Assembly (NCBI GenBank): GCA_003153505.1
Contig: PLZA01000060.1
Coordinates: 1,568-41,688, forward strand
DNA from: Candidatus Dormiibacterota bacterium
Lineage (GTDB): Bacteria > Chloroflexota > Dormibacteria > Aeolococcales > Aeolococcaceae
Direction of reading: 5' to 3'
Length of the DNA: 40,121 bases
Position numbers and translations under genes: made by a program. The stretch's first letter is position 1, and the number at the start of each line of letters is the position of its first letter. Below the pieces are notes generated by a model. The model did not search any database. It saw nothing but the letters and a program-made list of their open reading frames with translations, and was not told the DNA's origin. Of this stretch, positions 1 through 11,059 are shown in pieces.

Positions 1-2
1 CC

Positions 3-545
3 TGGTGGATCCGCCAGGCAATCAGGCGGGCTCTGGACGATCAGTCCCGCACCATCCGCCTCCCCGTGCACATGGGGGAGGTCATCACCAAGCTCGTCCG
101 TGTCTCGAGGCGTCTGTTTCAGGAGCTCGGCCGCGAGCCCGACCACGAGGAGATCGCGGAGGAGATGAGCCTCACGCCCGAAAAGGTGCGCAAGGTGCTC
201 AGGCTCTCCATGGAGCCCCTTTCCCTGTCCAGCCCGATCGGGGAGGAGGAGGACGCCGAGCTCGGCGACTTCGTCGAGGACAAGGAAGCGATCGCGCCGT
301 TGGAGGCGGCGTCACTGATCCTGCTGCGCAGCGAAGTTGAGGACGTCCTCGACTCGTTGAGACCGCGCGAACGTCGTGTGCTGCAGCTCCGCTTCGGTCT
401 CATCGACGGCGGTCAGCGGACGCGGGAAGAGGTGGGCAAGCGATTCGGGGTCACGCGCGAACGCATTCGTCAGATCGAGGTCACGGCGCTGCGCAAACTG
501 CTTCACCCGTCTCGCCGCAAGCGGTTGGTCGACTACCTCGAATAG
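3..545 (+). CDS. rpoD: RpoD-family sigma-70 factor, 3' part (5' end outside window)
   Basis: This is the C-terminal part of a primary-type sigma factor, which directs RNA polymerase to -10/-35 promoters. The frame is open from the first bases and begins inside region 2.4 with [14 protein letters not shown], the -10 recognition helix, followed by the region 3 start [11 protein letters not shown]. Region 4 follows, with [15 protein letters not shown] and the -35 helix-turn-helix ending in [11 protein letters not shown], and the protein stops with the usual KRLVDYLE tail and TAG. Internal GTG/ATG codons near position 66 are not true starts because the homology runs through them. About 180 codons are visible; the family is usually 300-500 residues, so regions 1 and 2.1-2.3 lie upstream of the window. 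A group 2 paralogue cannot be told from the housekeeping factor on this fragment. Confidence 0.93.
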   Translation, partial: WWIRQAIRRALDDQSRTIRLPVHMGEVITKLVRVSRRLFQELGREPDHEEIAEEMSLTPEKVRKVLRLSMEPLSLSSPIGEEEDAELGDFVEDKEAIAPLEAASLILLRSEVEDVLDSLRPRERRVLQLRFGLIDGGQRTREEVGKRFGVTRERIRQIEVTALRKLLHPSRRKRLVDYLE

Positions 546-739
546 CTGGCAGGGCGCGGCCCGGTGAGATTTCGCAGACGCACCCGAGCGGGCGACATTG
601 ATGCTAGAGGCCGACCATTAGGACTGCTCGGGTGGTCTGTCGAGCCCAATCGAGGCAAACAGCGTGGCAGTCCCAATCGGTCAGACTCAGAGCCCCGTTG
701 TCGTCCGGACTAACGTCCTTCGCGTCGAACACCGCCAGG

Positions 740-1051
740 TTGGGCGTCCGTCCCAACACCGAGCTCGCGTCCGGGGTAGAGTTGGGGACGCATGCCGAGG
801 TCAAGCACAGCAGCGTGGGAGCCGGGACGCGCATCAGCCCTTTCTCCTGCGGGCTCGATAGCGATGTGGGCATCGCGGTGACTATCGGAGCCGGCGTGGT
901 GACCTGCAGCTACGACAGCGAAGAGAGGCACCGCACCCCGATCGGTGACAAGGTCTTCGTCGGCACTAGTGCGACCCTGGTGGGCCCAGTACGGCTCGGC
1001 GACGGAGCACATATCGGCGCGGGGTGGTTCGTGGACCGCGAGCACGACGAC
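740..1051 (+). pseudogene. GlmU acetyltransferase-domain remnant
   Basis: This stretch encodes about 104 residues resembling the left-handed beta-helix C-terminal domain of GlmU, the bifunctional enzyme that makes UDP-GlcNAc. Recognisable blocks are RPNTELASGVELGTHAEVK, then SVGAGTRI, then IGAGVVTCSYDS...HRTPIGD, and VGPVRLGDGAHIGAG. The hexapeptide periodicity is clear. The family's catalytic His and Tyr in the HLSYxGD block are replaced: here it reads PFSCGLD. The conserved CNYDG Asn is Ser. The whole N-terminal uridylyltransferase domain is absent, and the open frame upstream shows no homology. I read it as a dead fragment rather than a small acyltransferase. A short hexapeptide-repeat protein remains possible but would lack the usual catalytic His. 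Confidence 0.7.
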
Positions 1052-1095
1052 GCCCAACCGCGCCGGTGCTGGTGGCAGTTCGGAGGATCGTGTAC

Positions 1096-1467
1096 GTGAG
1101 CGACACGCCTGACCTGCCCGCGATGCCGGCTGACGCGACCATTGCGAAGGCCGGCGCGGACGTGCGACCCACGCGCTTCGACTACGACGAGCAGCACCGA
1201 TCCCTGCTGATCGAGTGGTCCGACGGAGCGTCCCATCACATCCCGTTCGCCGTACTGCGCCGCGCGTGCCCGTGCGCGGCGTGCAAAGGTGAGCCCTGGT
1301 ATCGCGGCCGGTTCAGCTCGGACTCGATGCTGCACCCCGGCGAGGATGAGCTCGCCGACATCTCGCTGGTGGGAGCGTACGCCTTGAACGCGGTCTGGGC
1401 CGACGGACACAACACCGGTATCTACACCTACGAACGGCTGCGCGAGCTCGGCAGCGCGTCGGCGTAG
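1096..1467 (+). CDS. DUF971 / gamma-butyrobetaine hydroxylase N-terminal-like protein
   Basis: This small protein of about 123 residues consists of one DUF971 domain. Motifs seen are LLIEWSDGASHHIPFAVLR, then RACPCAACKGEP, and near the C terminus VGAYALNAVWADGHNTGIY, ending with YERLREL. In larger proteins this domain sits at the N terminus of gamma-butyrobetaine hydroxylase, and bacterial stand-alone copies are often found with Fe-S assembly ATPases; its biochemical role is not settled. The Cys pair CPCAAC is the likely metal site. I place the start at GTG 1096 because GGAGG at 1082-1086 sits at good spacing; GTG 1090 is too close. It overlaps no intact gene and follows the GlmU remnant directly. 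It appears intact. Confidence 0.85.
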   Translation: MSDTPDLPAMPADATIAKAGADVRPTRFDYDEQHRSLLIEWSDGASHHIPFAVLRRACPCAACKGEPWYRGRFSSDSMLHPGEDELADISLVGAYALNAVWADGHNTGIYTYERLRELGSASA

Positions 1468-1638
1468 AGTTCCCGCGATGACCGATAAGCTGCGCACGGA
1501 GTCGTTGCCGAGACGCCGCGGCGGACCGTGCGGTGCGTTCGGTGATCATCACGGGGGCGGGTGTCCCACGCCGCCGCCCAGGATGCTCCTCGCCTATCGC
1601 CGCGCCGGAACGGTTGCACCCTGTCCCACGACGCCTGA

Positions 1639-2088
1639 CGGGCAGGCCGGCGCCGTTGCCTGACGTGGTGCTCGTTCGCGCTTGACCGCGTACACGCGGG
1701 CACGGTTCAAGGCTTCGGCCGCGTCGAGGGATGGGGCGAAAGCGTCGCCGGTTTCTGGCGTGCGCTCTCCGTAACGGCCGGCGCCGATGACCGCCAGGCG
1801 GTCGGGTTCTATAGCGACCCCGGCGCGGAGCTGTGGGACTTCCTGCGCGAGCGCGGCGACGCCGCGCTCAAGGCGCATTACGCGCTGTGGGCGCGCTGCG
1901 ATGAGGCCACCGACGCGGACCCGCACAAGTCGGGAATGCGCGACGTGCCGCAGTTTTGCAGTGACCTCGGCTATGCGAAACAGAAGGCCGGCGGTTTCAA
2001 GACACGCGACAAGCAGCACGCGATGCGCCTGCTCGACGCGCTCACCACTGCCGAGCTGGCCGTCGAGGCGCGCGTGGCAAAAAGGTGA
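1639..2088 (+). pseudogene. unrecognised gene, 5'-truncated
   Basis: An open frame of about 150 codons runs to a TGA at 2086 but has no ATG, GTG or TTG until its last third, so its 5' end is missing. The protein looks real: well-mixed composition with WGESVAGFWRALSV, AELWDFLRERGDAALKAHY and KQHAMRLLDALTTAELAVEAR. I do not recognise the family. The last residues overlap a GTG start (GTGA overlap at 2085-2088) of the next broken gene, preceded by AAAAAGG, which is the arrangement of a translationally coupled pair. The opposite strand is also open here, but its product is Arg/Ala/Val-rich and less convincing. Confidence 0.4.
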
Positions 2089-2460
2089 ACCGACTCCGCG
2101 GTCCCATATGGGCGCGCGGCGTTGCTGCTGAACAACGCGACGAGTACAGCGACCTGTTCGGCAGTGCGCGCGTCGGCGCGCGCGACCCGTAGGAGCCGGT
2201 CACGTTCAGTTATCGCCCTGGGCTCTCGTTCGAGGATGAGGACTCGCACAAGCGCAACGCGTTTGTCGGCATGGTGGGCGCTGGACTCTTGCACCTCGAC
2301 AGCCGCGATACGTGCCGCTGCGCATCGGTGGCAACTACGGGACGCTGCCACGGTTCCATCAGTACGCGGCGCGCACTATCAGCGCCGCTACTGTGCGCGC
2401 CCGGACCGGCCTGGCGAAGCTCGCCACGGGAACGCTTGACTTCGAAGTGCGGCGGGCACA
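2085..2460 (+). pseudogene. unrecognised gene with in-frame TAG and a frameshift
   Basis: Starting at GTG 2085, 35 codons are read up to a TAG at 2190 (ending SARVGARDP). The same frame continues immediately after the stop with EPVTFSYRPGLSFEDEDSHK and AFVGMVGAGLLHLDSRD. Near 2300 the sensible reading changes frame to RYVPLRIGGNYGTLPRFHQY and continues to ARTGLAKLATGTLDFEV. The continuity across the TAG suggests a nonsense mutation (for example CAG to TAG) and a later indel in one ancestral gene. Start overlap with the preceding fragment suggests the two were an operon. Family not recognised. Confidence 0.4.
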
Positions 2461-2543
2461 ATGGAGTTGGATTCCCTGGTCGCCCGTCACTGACCCCCAC
2501 CAACTGAAGGTGGGGTCGGCTCGGGCACGGAGGCAGCAACCAC

Positions 2544-4232
2544 TTGTACCCCTTTGAGCGGTTCACGGAGAGAGCGAAGCAGGTCTTCAACATCGCGTAG
2601 GAGGAGGCCGAACGCTCGCATCACTCGTACATCGGCACCGAGCATCTGCTCCTCGGGCTGCTGCGCGAGGGCGAGGGTCTGGCCGCCAAGGTCCTCAACA
2701 ACCTCGGCGTCGAGATCAAGAAGGTGCGCTCGACGATCGAGTCGGTGCTCGCCCGCAACGAGCGGATCGTCATCCAGCAGATCATCCCGACGGCGCGCGT
2801 CAAGAAGGTCATCGAGATCTCCTTCGAAGAGGCCCGGCGCATGGGGAACAACTACGTCGGCACCGAGCACCTCCTGCTCGGCTTGCTCCTCGAGGGTGAG
2901 GGCATCGCCGCCCACGTCCTCGAGGATCTCGGCGCGAACCTCGAGAAGGTGCGCGGCGAGATCGACCGCCTGCTCCGCGAGTCGGGGCTCGAGGGGGAGG
3001 TCAAGGAGGCGCTGAAGCAGCCGAGCAAGACCCCGCTGCTCGACCAGTTCGGCCGCGACCTCACCGAGCTCGCGCTGAAGAGCGCGCTTGACCCGGTCAT
3101 CGGCCGCGCCATGGAGATCGAGCGCGTGGTGCAGATTCTCAGCCGGCGCACCAAGAACAACCCCGCCCTCATCGGTGAGCCGGGCGTCGGCAAGACCGCC
3201 ATCGCTGAAGGCCTTGCCCAGCAGATCATCCTGGGGAACATCCCCGAATCACTCATGGGCAAGCGTGTGCTTACCCTCGACCTGGGTTCGCTGGTCGCGG
3301 GTACGAAGTATCGGGGTGAGTTCGAGGAGCGTCTGAAAAAAATCCTCGACGAGATTCGCGCGTCGCGCGAGGTCATCCTCTTCATCGACGAGTTGCACAC
3401 GCTCGTCGGCGCTGGCGCCGCGGAAGGAGCCATCGACGCGGGGAACATCCTCAAGCCCGCGCTCGCGCGCGGTGAGATCCAGTGCATCGGCGCGACCACC
3501 CTCAAGGAGTACCGCAAGTACATCGAGAAGGACGCGGCGCTCGAGCGCCGCTTCCAGTCGGTGTTCATCGACGAGCCGTCGCTGGCCGAGACCATCGAGA
3601 TCCTGCACGGCATCCGTCCGCTGTACGAGAAGCACCATCGAGTCAAGATCACCGATGACGCGCTCAAGGCCGCGGCGGAGCTGTCCGTCCGCTACGTCAG
3701 CGACCGCTCGCTCCCGGACAAGGCGATCGACCTCATCGACGAGGCAAGCGCGCGGGTGCGCATGAAGCTCACCACCACGCCGGACGAGCTTCGCCAGCTG
3801 CAGCGTGAGATCCGCGAGCTGCAGATGCAGAAGGAAGAGGCGATAGCTGCGCAGAACTACGAGACTGCGGCGAACTTCCGCGACAACGAGAAGAAGCTCA
3901 AGGACACGTACGTCTCCCTCGAGACCACGTGGCGCGACGAGCTGGGCGCGACCGTTCCGGACGTCAACGAGGAGCACATCGCCGAGATGATCTCGGCGTG
4001 GACCGGTGTCCCGGTGTCGCGCCTGGTCGAGGAGGAGACATCGCGGCTGCTGCGCATGGAAGAGGAGATCCACAAGCTCCTCATCGGCCAGGACGATGCG
4101 GTCAAGGTGATCTCGCAGGCAGTGCGCCGTGCACGCGCTGTTCGGATCGATCGGGATGCATTGCCGGCGATCATGCCGACGATCCCTGCTGTATGGCCTG
4201 AACCGCGATGGGCTCGCCTCGACCCGAGTTAG
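2544..4232 (+). pseudogene. clpC: ClpC ATPase, amber-interrupted and lacking the D2 domain
   Basis: This is a Clp/HSP100 unfoldase that normally feeds ClpP. Translation would start at TTG 2544 behind GGAGG (2529-2533), giving YPFERFTERAKQVFNIA, then meets TAG at 2598 exactly where the family has Gln (AQEEA). The frame stays open after it: two Clp N repeats ([29 protein letters not shown]), the D1 AAA+ domain with Walker [10 protein letters not shown] and Walker [13 protein letters not shown], and a UVR-like coiled middle segment ([20 protein letters not shown]). Homology ends abruptly after QAVRRARA near 4138; the expected D2 Walker A is absent and about 30 unrelated residues follow. Loss of about 300 residues plus the amber makes a working ClpC very unlikely. 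An internal GTG at 2724 could yield a D1-only fragment. Confidence 0.85.
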
Positions 4233-4390
4233 CGTCGAGCCTTACGTTTCGCGGCGAGGGCTGCCACGTCGCGCTCGCGAAGAATGTAGCGCTCGGCTGG
4301 CCTCCGCGCCCGAAGCTTTCCGGCATAGATGTAGTTGTATATGGTCTGGGTGGAGACGCCCAGTACGTCCGCGGCTTCAGCAACCGTCAT
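4229..4390 (-). CDS. small excisionase-like helix-turn-helix protein
   Basis: A 53-residue protein starts at ATG 4390: [20 protein letters not shown], then [20 protein letters not shown] and [13 protein letters not shown]. This is the MerR-like HTH_17 fold of phage and plasmid excisionases and small DNA-binding adaptors: helix-turn-helix, a beta wing with the GKLRA turn, and a final helix with a basic tail. It is complete for this fold. The stop lies inside the final three codons of the broken clpC frame on the other strand, so it sits at the junction where clpC was cut. No integrase is next to it. It may bind DNA as a recombination directionality factor or as a regulator; I cannot decide which. 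Confidence 0.7.
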   Translation of the reverse strand: MTVAEAADVLGVSTQTIYNYIYAGKLRARRPAERYILRERDVAALAAKRKARR

Positions 4391-4489
4391 GACTTGGATA
4401 ACCCCCGTTCTTGATTTCGAGTTTGCAAGTATGCCATTTGCCCAATCACCCCTAGACGGTATGCACTCGGTTCAGCTTGACGCGGCGGT
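4391..4489. other. spacer with near-repeat TATGCACTCGG
   Basis: This is the upstream region of the small HTH gene. The 11-base string TATGCACTCGG occurs at 4460-4470 and again at 4502-4512, the second copy inside the end of the neighbouring broken gene. No clear promoter was recognised. Confidence 0.35.
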
Positions 4490-4802
4490 TCACGGACGCC
4501 TATGCACTCGGGGTGGGTCAACTCCAAATACGCTTAGCCTTGCGCGCAGGAGGTCGAACATGTTCTCCTGCTCGTCGTCATGGTTGCCGTCGTCGGGCCT
4601 CGCATCGAGTGCTCGAATCGCGACCTCCTGGAAATAGTAGATCGCGGCAAGAGACTCGACGTACGCTGTCGCGCGGCGGTCGGCGTTCGCGACTCTGCGG
4701 TCGTTACCAGCGACGATAAACGCCCCGGAGATACCCGTAAGAGCGCCGAGGAGGGCACCGCCCCAACCCGATGAGAGCGCCCTCGACTAGGGGATTGATC
4801 AC
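4490..4802 (-). pseudogene. small membrane-hairpin protein with frameshift in a G run
   Basis: Reading from GTG 4802 gives INPLVEGALIGLG; after a one-base change of frame in the CCCC/GGGG run at about 4761-4764 the sequence continues GALLGALTGISGAFIVAGND, then RRATAYVESLAAIYYFQEVA and a charged tail ending VDPPRVHRRP. Together this is about 100 residues: one or two hydrophobic, Gly-rich N-terminal segments and a soluble C-terminal helix-rich tail. The downstream frame has no start codon of its own before an ATG near its end, so it depends on the upstream frame. The break may be a mutation, a sequencing slip or a -1/+1 shift on the G run. Family not recognised. Confidence 0.45.
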
Positions 4803-4813
4803 AGTGCCGAAGT

Positions 4814-4831
4814 CTAGGGCCGGTGCCCTAG
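4814..4831. promoter_or_regulatory. short perfect hairpin upstream of a start codon
   Basis: CTAGGGC at 4814-4820 and GCCCTAG at 4825-4831 form a perfect seven-base stem with a CGGT loop. On the minus strand it ends 11 bases before GTG 4802 of the frameshifted membrane gene, so it would lie in that gene's leader RNA and could mask ribosome access. There is no U tract, which argues against a terminator. The function is inferred from position only. Confidence 0.4.
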
Positions 4832-4940
4832 GGTCATTTCGGACGAGAGCCCCAGGCGGGTACCAAAGGAGGGCGTGGACGAGATTGCCGGGGGACCGCT
4901 CGGGCTGGTCCCGGTGTCTAGGGTGATGCGTGTGGTTCAC

Positions 4941-4966
4941 GCCAGCGTACAAGTTTGTTCCTTGAG
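4941..4966 (-). repeat. interspersed 26-bp repeat C, copy 1
   Basis: The 26 bases from GCCAGCGT to TTCCTTGAG match positions 15754-15779 at 24 of 26 bases. The flanks do not align well. On the minus strand both copies read through to a QGT-x-L-x-AG peptide, so they may be pieces of a common mobile-element gene or terminus. Confidence 0.6.
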
Positions 4967-5327
4967 CGAACGACCTGTTCGACGGGGAGAGTTCTCCAAG
5001 CAGATCCGTCTTTGAATTCAACGGGATCGACCCCTGGTCTGCGATCGGGGAGCGAGAACAGGTGAACCGCCATCTTGTCGCGGGTCATTTGGCAGCGACT
5101 GCCGACTGAGATGTGAGGCGGGTCGGGATCGGACCCCGTCGACTCACAGGAAACGCATCGGTAGTCACCGAGGGCCAGTTCGGTGATGCCTGTCGGCCCT
5201 CCTCAGCGAACCCGGGCGGGTTGCGAGTGCCTCCCCGAGAGCAGCGAGCTACAGCCGATCTAACGCTGTTGTCACAAGCTGCATACGGGTCATCCCCTAG
5301 CGGGCGTCCCGGGCGCCAGAATGTGTC
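4967..5327. other. leader of the phosphorelay operon, no gene seen
   Basis: About 360 bases precede the Hpt gene. No convincing coding frame was found on either strand; the minus-strand frame that runs through here is antisense to the Hpt gene. I looked for a c-di-GMP riboswitch core because of the downstream c-di-GMP enzyme and did not find the conserved GEMM strings. A promoter for the operon should lie here but I could not place it. Confidence 0.4.
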
Positions 5328-5698
5328 GTGTCGAGTCATGTTGTGCGTCGGTCCGAAGCGCCGGCCGTGGGGCCGATCGACCAAAGGCAGATCGCGCGGC
5401 TCCAGGAACTGGGGGACAACGACTTCTGCCAGTTGATCCGGATGTTCCTCGATGAGGCCGCTGGACGGGTGGCACGTCTCCAGGCGATTCAGCAGCATGG
5501 TGAGACGCCCGAGCTCGCAGGCGTGTCGCACGCGCTGAAGGGGACCAGCGCAGCCTTCGGTGCAACCCGACTGGCAGCCCTCTGCGCCGCGATCGAAGAC
5601 ATCGCCGTTGCTCCGGCATCCGGCGATCTGGCGACGCTGGTCAACGACGTCGTCGTCGAGTTCGAGCGGGTCCGTAGTGCGCTCACGGAGGAACTCGC

Positions 5699-5702
<4 letters not shown>
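5328..5702 (+). CDS. Hpt-domain histidine phosphotransfer protein
   Basis: A stand-alone Hpt protein of about 124 residues passes phosphate between receiver domains in a multistep relay. The phospho-accepting His is about residue 68 in [20 protein letters not shown], the standard H-x-L-K-G-x-S motif. Preceding helices read [20 protein letters not shown], and the C-terminal helices complete a four-helix bundle. The start is uncertain: GTG 5328 and GTG 5343 are both in frame and neither has a strong ribosome site. Its TGA overlaps the TTG start of the hybrid kinase (TTGA at 5699-5702), so the two are translationally coupled. The hybrid kinase has two receivers but no Hpt domain, so this protein is the obvious partner. 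Confidence 0.88.
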
Positions 5703-8455
<2,753 letters not shown>

Positions 8456-8482
8456 TGGTCAGCGGCACAGGGGGGACTCCCG

Positions 8483-10708
8483 GTGATCCTCCTTGAAGTG
8501 GAAGCACCCGACCGGCGACGCGCTCCGATTCCGCCGTTCAACACCGAGACTTCGGATCTGTCCGCACTGGCGGCGGCAGCGGAAGCCGTGATTCGCGAGT
8601 CGATGACCGAGATGGTCGCCGTCTCCGACCTGACGGGTGCGTTCACCATGATGAATCGGGCCATGGCGGCAGCGGTCGGCGGCCCGGGTGCATCCGGTAG
8701 TCCTGCGACTCCGGCGTGGAAGCATCGCCGTGTCGACGGAAAGGCCTACGCGGCCGCCGATCTTCCGCTGACACGAGCGTTGCGCGGGGAAGTGGTGACC
8801 GATGAGGAGATGATCCTCACGTGGCCCGGCGGCCGCCGTCAGTGTGTCGTTGTCAATGCGACAACCGTGTTCGATAGCGATGGCCGGACGCTCGGTGCGG
8901 TCGTGATGATGCGTGACATCACGCAGCAACGCAACGCGGAGGCAACACTCGCCTTTCAGGCGCTGCACGATGGTTTGACCGGCCTCCCGGGGCGCCATTT
9001 GTTCGTTGAACGCGTCCAGCGCGCGATCAATCGCGGAGTCCGCCATCGATGGTCGACGGCGCTGCTCGCGGTCAAGATCGACGGTTTCGAGGCGATCAAT
9101 GCGCAGTTCGGGCATGACGCCGGGGACCAGATCATCAAGGAAGTCGGGAAGCGGCTCCAGGCGTGCATTCGTGCATCCGACGCGGTCTCACGCGAAGGCG
9201 GACACGTCGCTCTCCTCGGCGGCGATGACTTCTTTCTCCTCTGCGAACGCATCGGAGGTGTGCGCGGTGCGACCAGCATGGCCGCACGGATCGTCGGTCT
9301 CTTTGAGCGCCCAATTGCGACCGATCGCAGGGCGATTCGAATCGCTGTGCACGTCGGGATCCGGGTCGTGAGGGGTGCGAAGCACAATCCCAACGTCATC
9401 ATTCGGGAAGCCACCGCTGCGTTGCGCCTGGCCCGGGAATCTGGGGCCGCTCAGACCGCGTTCTTCGCCGAGAAGATGCGTTCTGACCAAACCGCGCGAT
9501 TTGACGACGAGCACGCGTTGGGCACCGCGCTGGAGCGGGGCGAATTGCGAGTCGCCTTTCAACCCAAGATCTCGCTGGCCACCGACCGCGTCGTTGGGGT
9601 TGAAGCACTGCTGCGCTGGGACCATCCACTCCGCGGGGCGATCCCGCCGTCGAGCTTCATTCCCCTGGCCGAAGCGACTGGCCTCATTGTTCCGATCGGC
9701 GCGTGGGTGTTGCGGCAGGCGTGTGAGCAGGGCGTGCGCTGGCATGCCCTGAATGGGGGCCTCTCGGCACCGATCGTGTCAGTGAACCTCTCGGCACGCC
9801 AGCTCGACTCGAGCCTTCTTCGGACGCTTCGCAGCGTGCTCGCCGAGACCGGAATGGATCCCACGTACCTCTGCCTCGAGGTCACGGAGAGCATGGTCAT
9901 GAGCGATCCGGAGATCGCCATCGGGATGCTCCACCAGATCAAGGCGCTCGGTATCGCGATCTCCATGGACGACTTCGGCACCGGCTACTCATCGCTCGCC
10001 TACCTGCGCCGGTTCCCGTTGACGGAGCTCAAGATCGACAAGTCGTTTGTCGATGGACTCGGCCGCGACCCCGAGAGCACGGCCATCGTCGCCGCGGTCA
10101 TGGGCATGGCGCACGCGATGGATCTGAGCGTGGTGGCCGAAGGCGTTGAGACGAGCGCACAGGTCGACGCACTCCGAGCACTTGGATGCGACGAGGCCCA
10201 GGGCTACTACTACGCTCGTCCGCAAGCGGCCGACCGTATTGATGCGCTGCTGAGCCAGCCACGTCTCGACGGCGATCGAGCACGGGCACCGCGTCCGGAG
10301 GGGGCTGCTGAGTGGGGGTCAGGCACCATCGTCATCGTCGATGACGCTCCGGAGGTCAGGTTGCATGCGCGCATGAGCCTGACTTCGGCTGGTTTCGGCG
10401 TTCATGAAGCCGAATCGGGAGAAGGCGCCATCGAGCTTATTCGACGCGTTCGTCCGGATTGCGTGCTCCTGGACATGCACATGCCGGGCATGAGCGGTCT
10501 CGACGTCTGTCGCGTGCTCCGCGCCGACGCGGCGACCCGGGATGTGACAGTGGTGATGCTCACGGCCGATGGCAAGGCCGCAGAAAAGGCGGAAGCGTTC
10601 TCCCTGGAGGCGGACGATTACATCGTCAAACCATTCGTGCCACGCGACCTAGTCTCGCGGATCAGCGCAGCAATCCGCAGACGCGCAGAAGCGAGCGATC
10701 CACAGTGA
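8483..10708 (+). CDS. PAS-GGDEF-EAL protein with C-terminal receiver
   Basis: This 741-residue cytoplasmic protein turns over the second messenger c-di-GMP. Order: PAS-like region (about 30-150), GGDEF domain (about 155-320), EAL phosphodiesterase domain (about 335-585), and a receiver (about 610-730). The GGDEF signature is GGDDF at 246-250, so the second acidic residue is Asp instead of Glu, and extra residues precede it (SREGGHVALL); cyclase activity is doubtful. The EAL domain looks active: EAL at 374-376, VNLSARQL, VTESM, MDDFGTGYSSLAYLRRF, LKIDKSFV and VVAEGVET are all present. The receiver has Asp 664 in LLDMHMPGMSG and a final Lys in IVKPF. The start is GTG 8483 behind a GGGGGG run. 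A receiver at the C terminus of such a protein suggests that phosphate from the upstream relay controls c-di-GMP breakdown. Confidence 0.92.
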   Translation: MILLEVEAPDRRRAPIPPFNTETSDLSALAAAAEAVIRESMTEMVAVSDLTGAFTMMNRAMAAAVGGPGASGSPATPAWKHRRVDGKAYAAADLPLTRALRGEVVTDEEMILTWPGGRRQCVVVNATTVFDSDGRTLGAVVMMRDITQQRNAEATLAFQALHDGLTGLPGRHLFVERVQRAINRGVRHRWSTALLAVKIDGFEAINAQFGHDAGDQIIKEVGKRLQACIRASDAVSREGGHVALLGGDDFFLLCERIGGVRGATSMAARIVGLFERPIATDRRAIRIAVHVGIRVVRGAKHNPNVIIREATAALRLARESGAAQTAFFAEKMRSDQTARFDDEHALGTALERGELRVAFQPKISLATDRVVGVEALLRWDHPLRGAIPPSSFIPLAEATGLIVPIGAWVLRQACEQGVRWHALNGGLSAPIVSVNLSARQLDSSLLRTLRSVLAETGMDPTYLCLEVTESMVMSDPEIAIGMLHQIKALGIAISMDDFGTGYSSLAYLRRFPLTELKIDKSFVDGLGRDPESTAIVAAVMGMAHAMDLSVVAEGVETSAQVDALRALGCDEAQGYYYARPQAADRIDALLSQPRLDGDRARAPRPEGAAEWGSGTIVIVDDAPEVRLHARMSLTSAGFGVHEAESGEGAIELIRRVRPDCVLLDMHMPGMSGLDVCRVLRADAATRDVTVVMLTADGKAAEKAEAFSLEADDYIVKPFVPRDLVSRISAAIRRRAEASDPQ

Positions 10709-10815
10709 AATGCCGAGGCTGCGGAGCGCGGCTGGAGGCGTCAGTCCGGATGCCATCGAGTTTGACTGCTGACGCCGCAGCGGGATTTAACCGGCAGCGC
10801 GAGCGACCTCACTGA
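10705..10815 (+). CDS. 36-residue CxxC peptide coupled to the EAL gene
   Basis: GTG 10705 overlaps the TGA of the EAL-receiver gene (GTGA) and opens a 36-codon frame beginning MKCRGCGARLEASVRMPSS. The KCxGCGxRLxA string matches the second half of two zinc-ribbon proteins elsewhere in the window (KCLGCGERLYAADLRSR and KCSGCGQRIFANIIARSR). Only one CxxC is present, so it could bind zinc only as a dimer, or it is a leftover half of such a gene. Translational coupling argues that it can be made. Confidence 0.45.
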   Translation: MKCRGCGARLEASVRMPSSLTADAAAGFNRQRERPH

Positions 10816-10830
10816 GACAGACATTCTGAT

Positions 10831-10887
10831 GGTCAAGACTCGAACAACGACCGCGGATGCCAACAACCGTTGAGCTAGGCGCCCTCC
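10831..10887 (-). pseudogene. tRNA-like relic
   Basis: Read on the minus strand this segment has tRNA landmarks in the right order: GGAGGGCGCC then TAGCTCAACGG (D-arm side), a shortened middle, and GGTCGTTGTTCGAGTCTTGAC (T-loop GTTCGAGTC). The T stem no longer pairs and the anticodon arm is too short, so it is not a working tRNA. It probably marks a decayed tRNA or an old tRNA attachment site. Confidence 0.35.
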
Positions 10888-10914
10888 ACAGCAAAGGTTT
10901 CGGGGGCCAACTCA

Positions 10915-11029
10915 CCGTTGAATGTAACTTGGGTCATCTCGATAATGCGAAACGGTGCTCCGCCGATCCGAGCCTCGGAGCGAAGGAGCACCGCTCATTC
11001 ATTATCTAGCGCCAGCAAATATTCAACGG
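10915..11029. repeat. long imperfect inverted repeat (about 57-bp arms)
   Basis: The two halves of this segment are near-complements. CCGTTGAAT (10915-10923) pairs with ATTCAACGG (11021-11029), GATAATG (10941-10947) with CATTATC (11000-11006), CGGTGCTCC (10953-10961) with GGAGCACCG (10985-10993), and CCGAG (10968-10972) with CTCGG (10974-10978) at the centre. Unpaired stretches separate these blocks. It could be a miniature inverted-repeat element, a folded single-strand recombination site or a structured RNA. No transposase is adjacent. Confidence 0.7.
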
Positions 11030-11059
11030 AGAAACACCAGTTCATGCACAAGCGCACCT

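Noticed and set aside
1594..2019. Minus-strand gene opposite the 1639-2088 fragment
   Set aside because: It is open but biased in composition, without a ribosome site, and the plus-strand reading is more protein-like.
2085..4232. Toxin-antitoxin or defence locus among the small broken genes
   Set aside because: No toxin or antitoxin family motif could be recognised; the pieces read as decay of a small operon and of clpC.
4967..5327. c-di-GMP riboswitch upstream of the Hpt/kinase/EAL operon
   Set aside because: The conserved GEMM core strings are absent; short resemblances such as CACAGGAAACGC are not in the right order.
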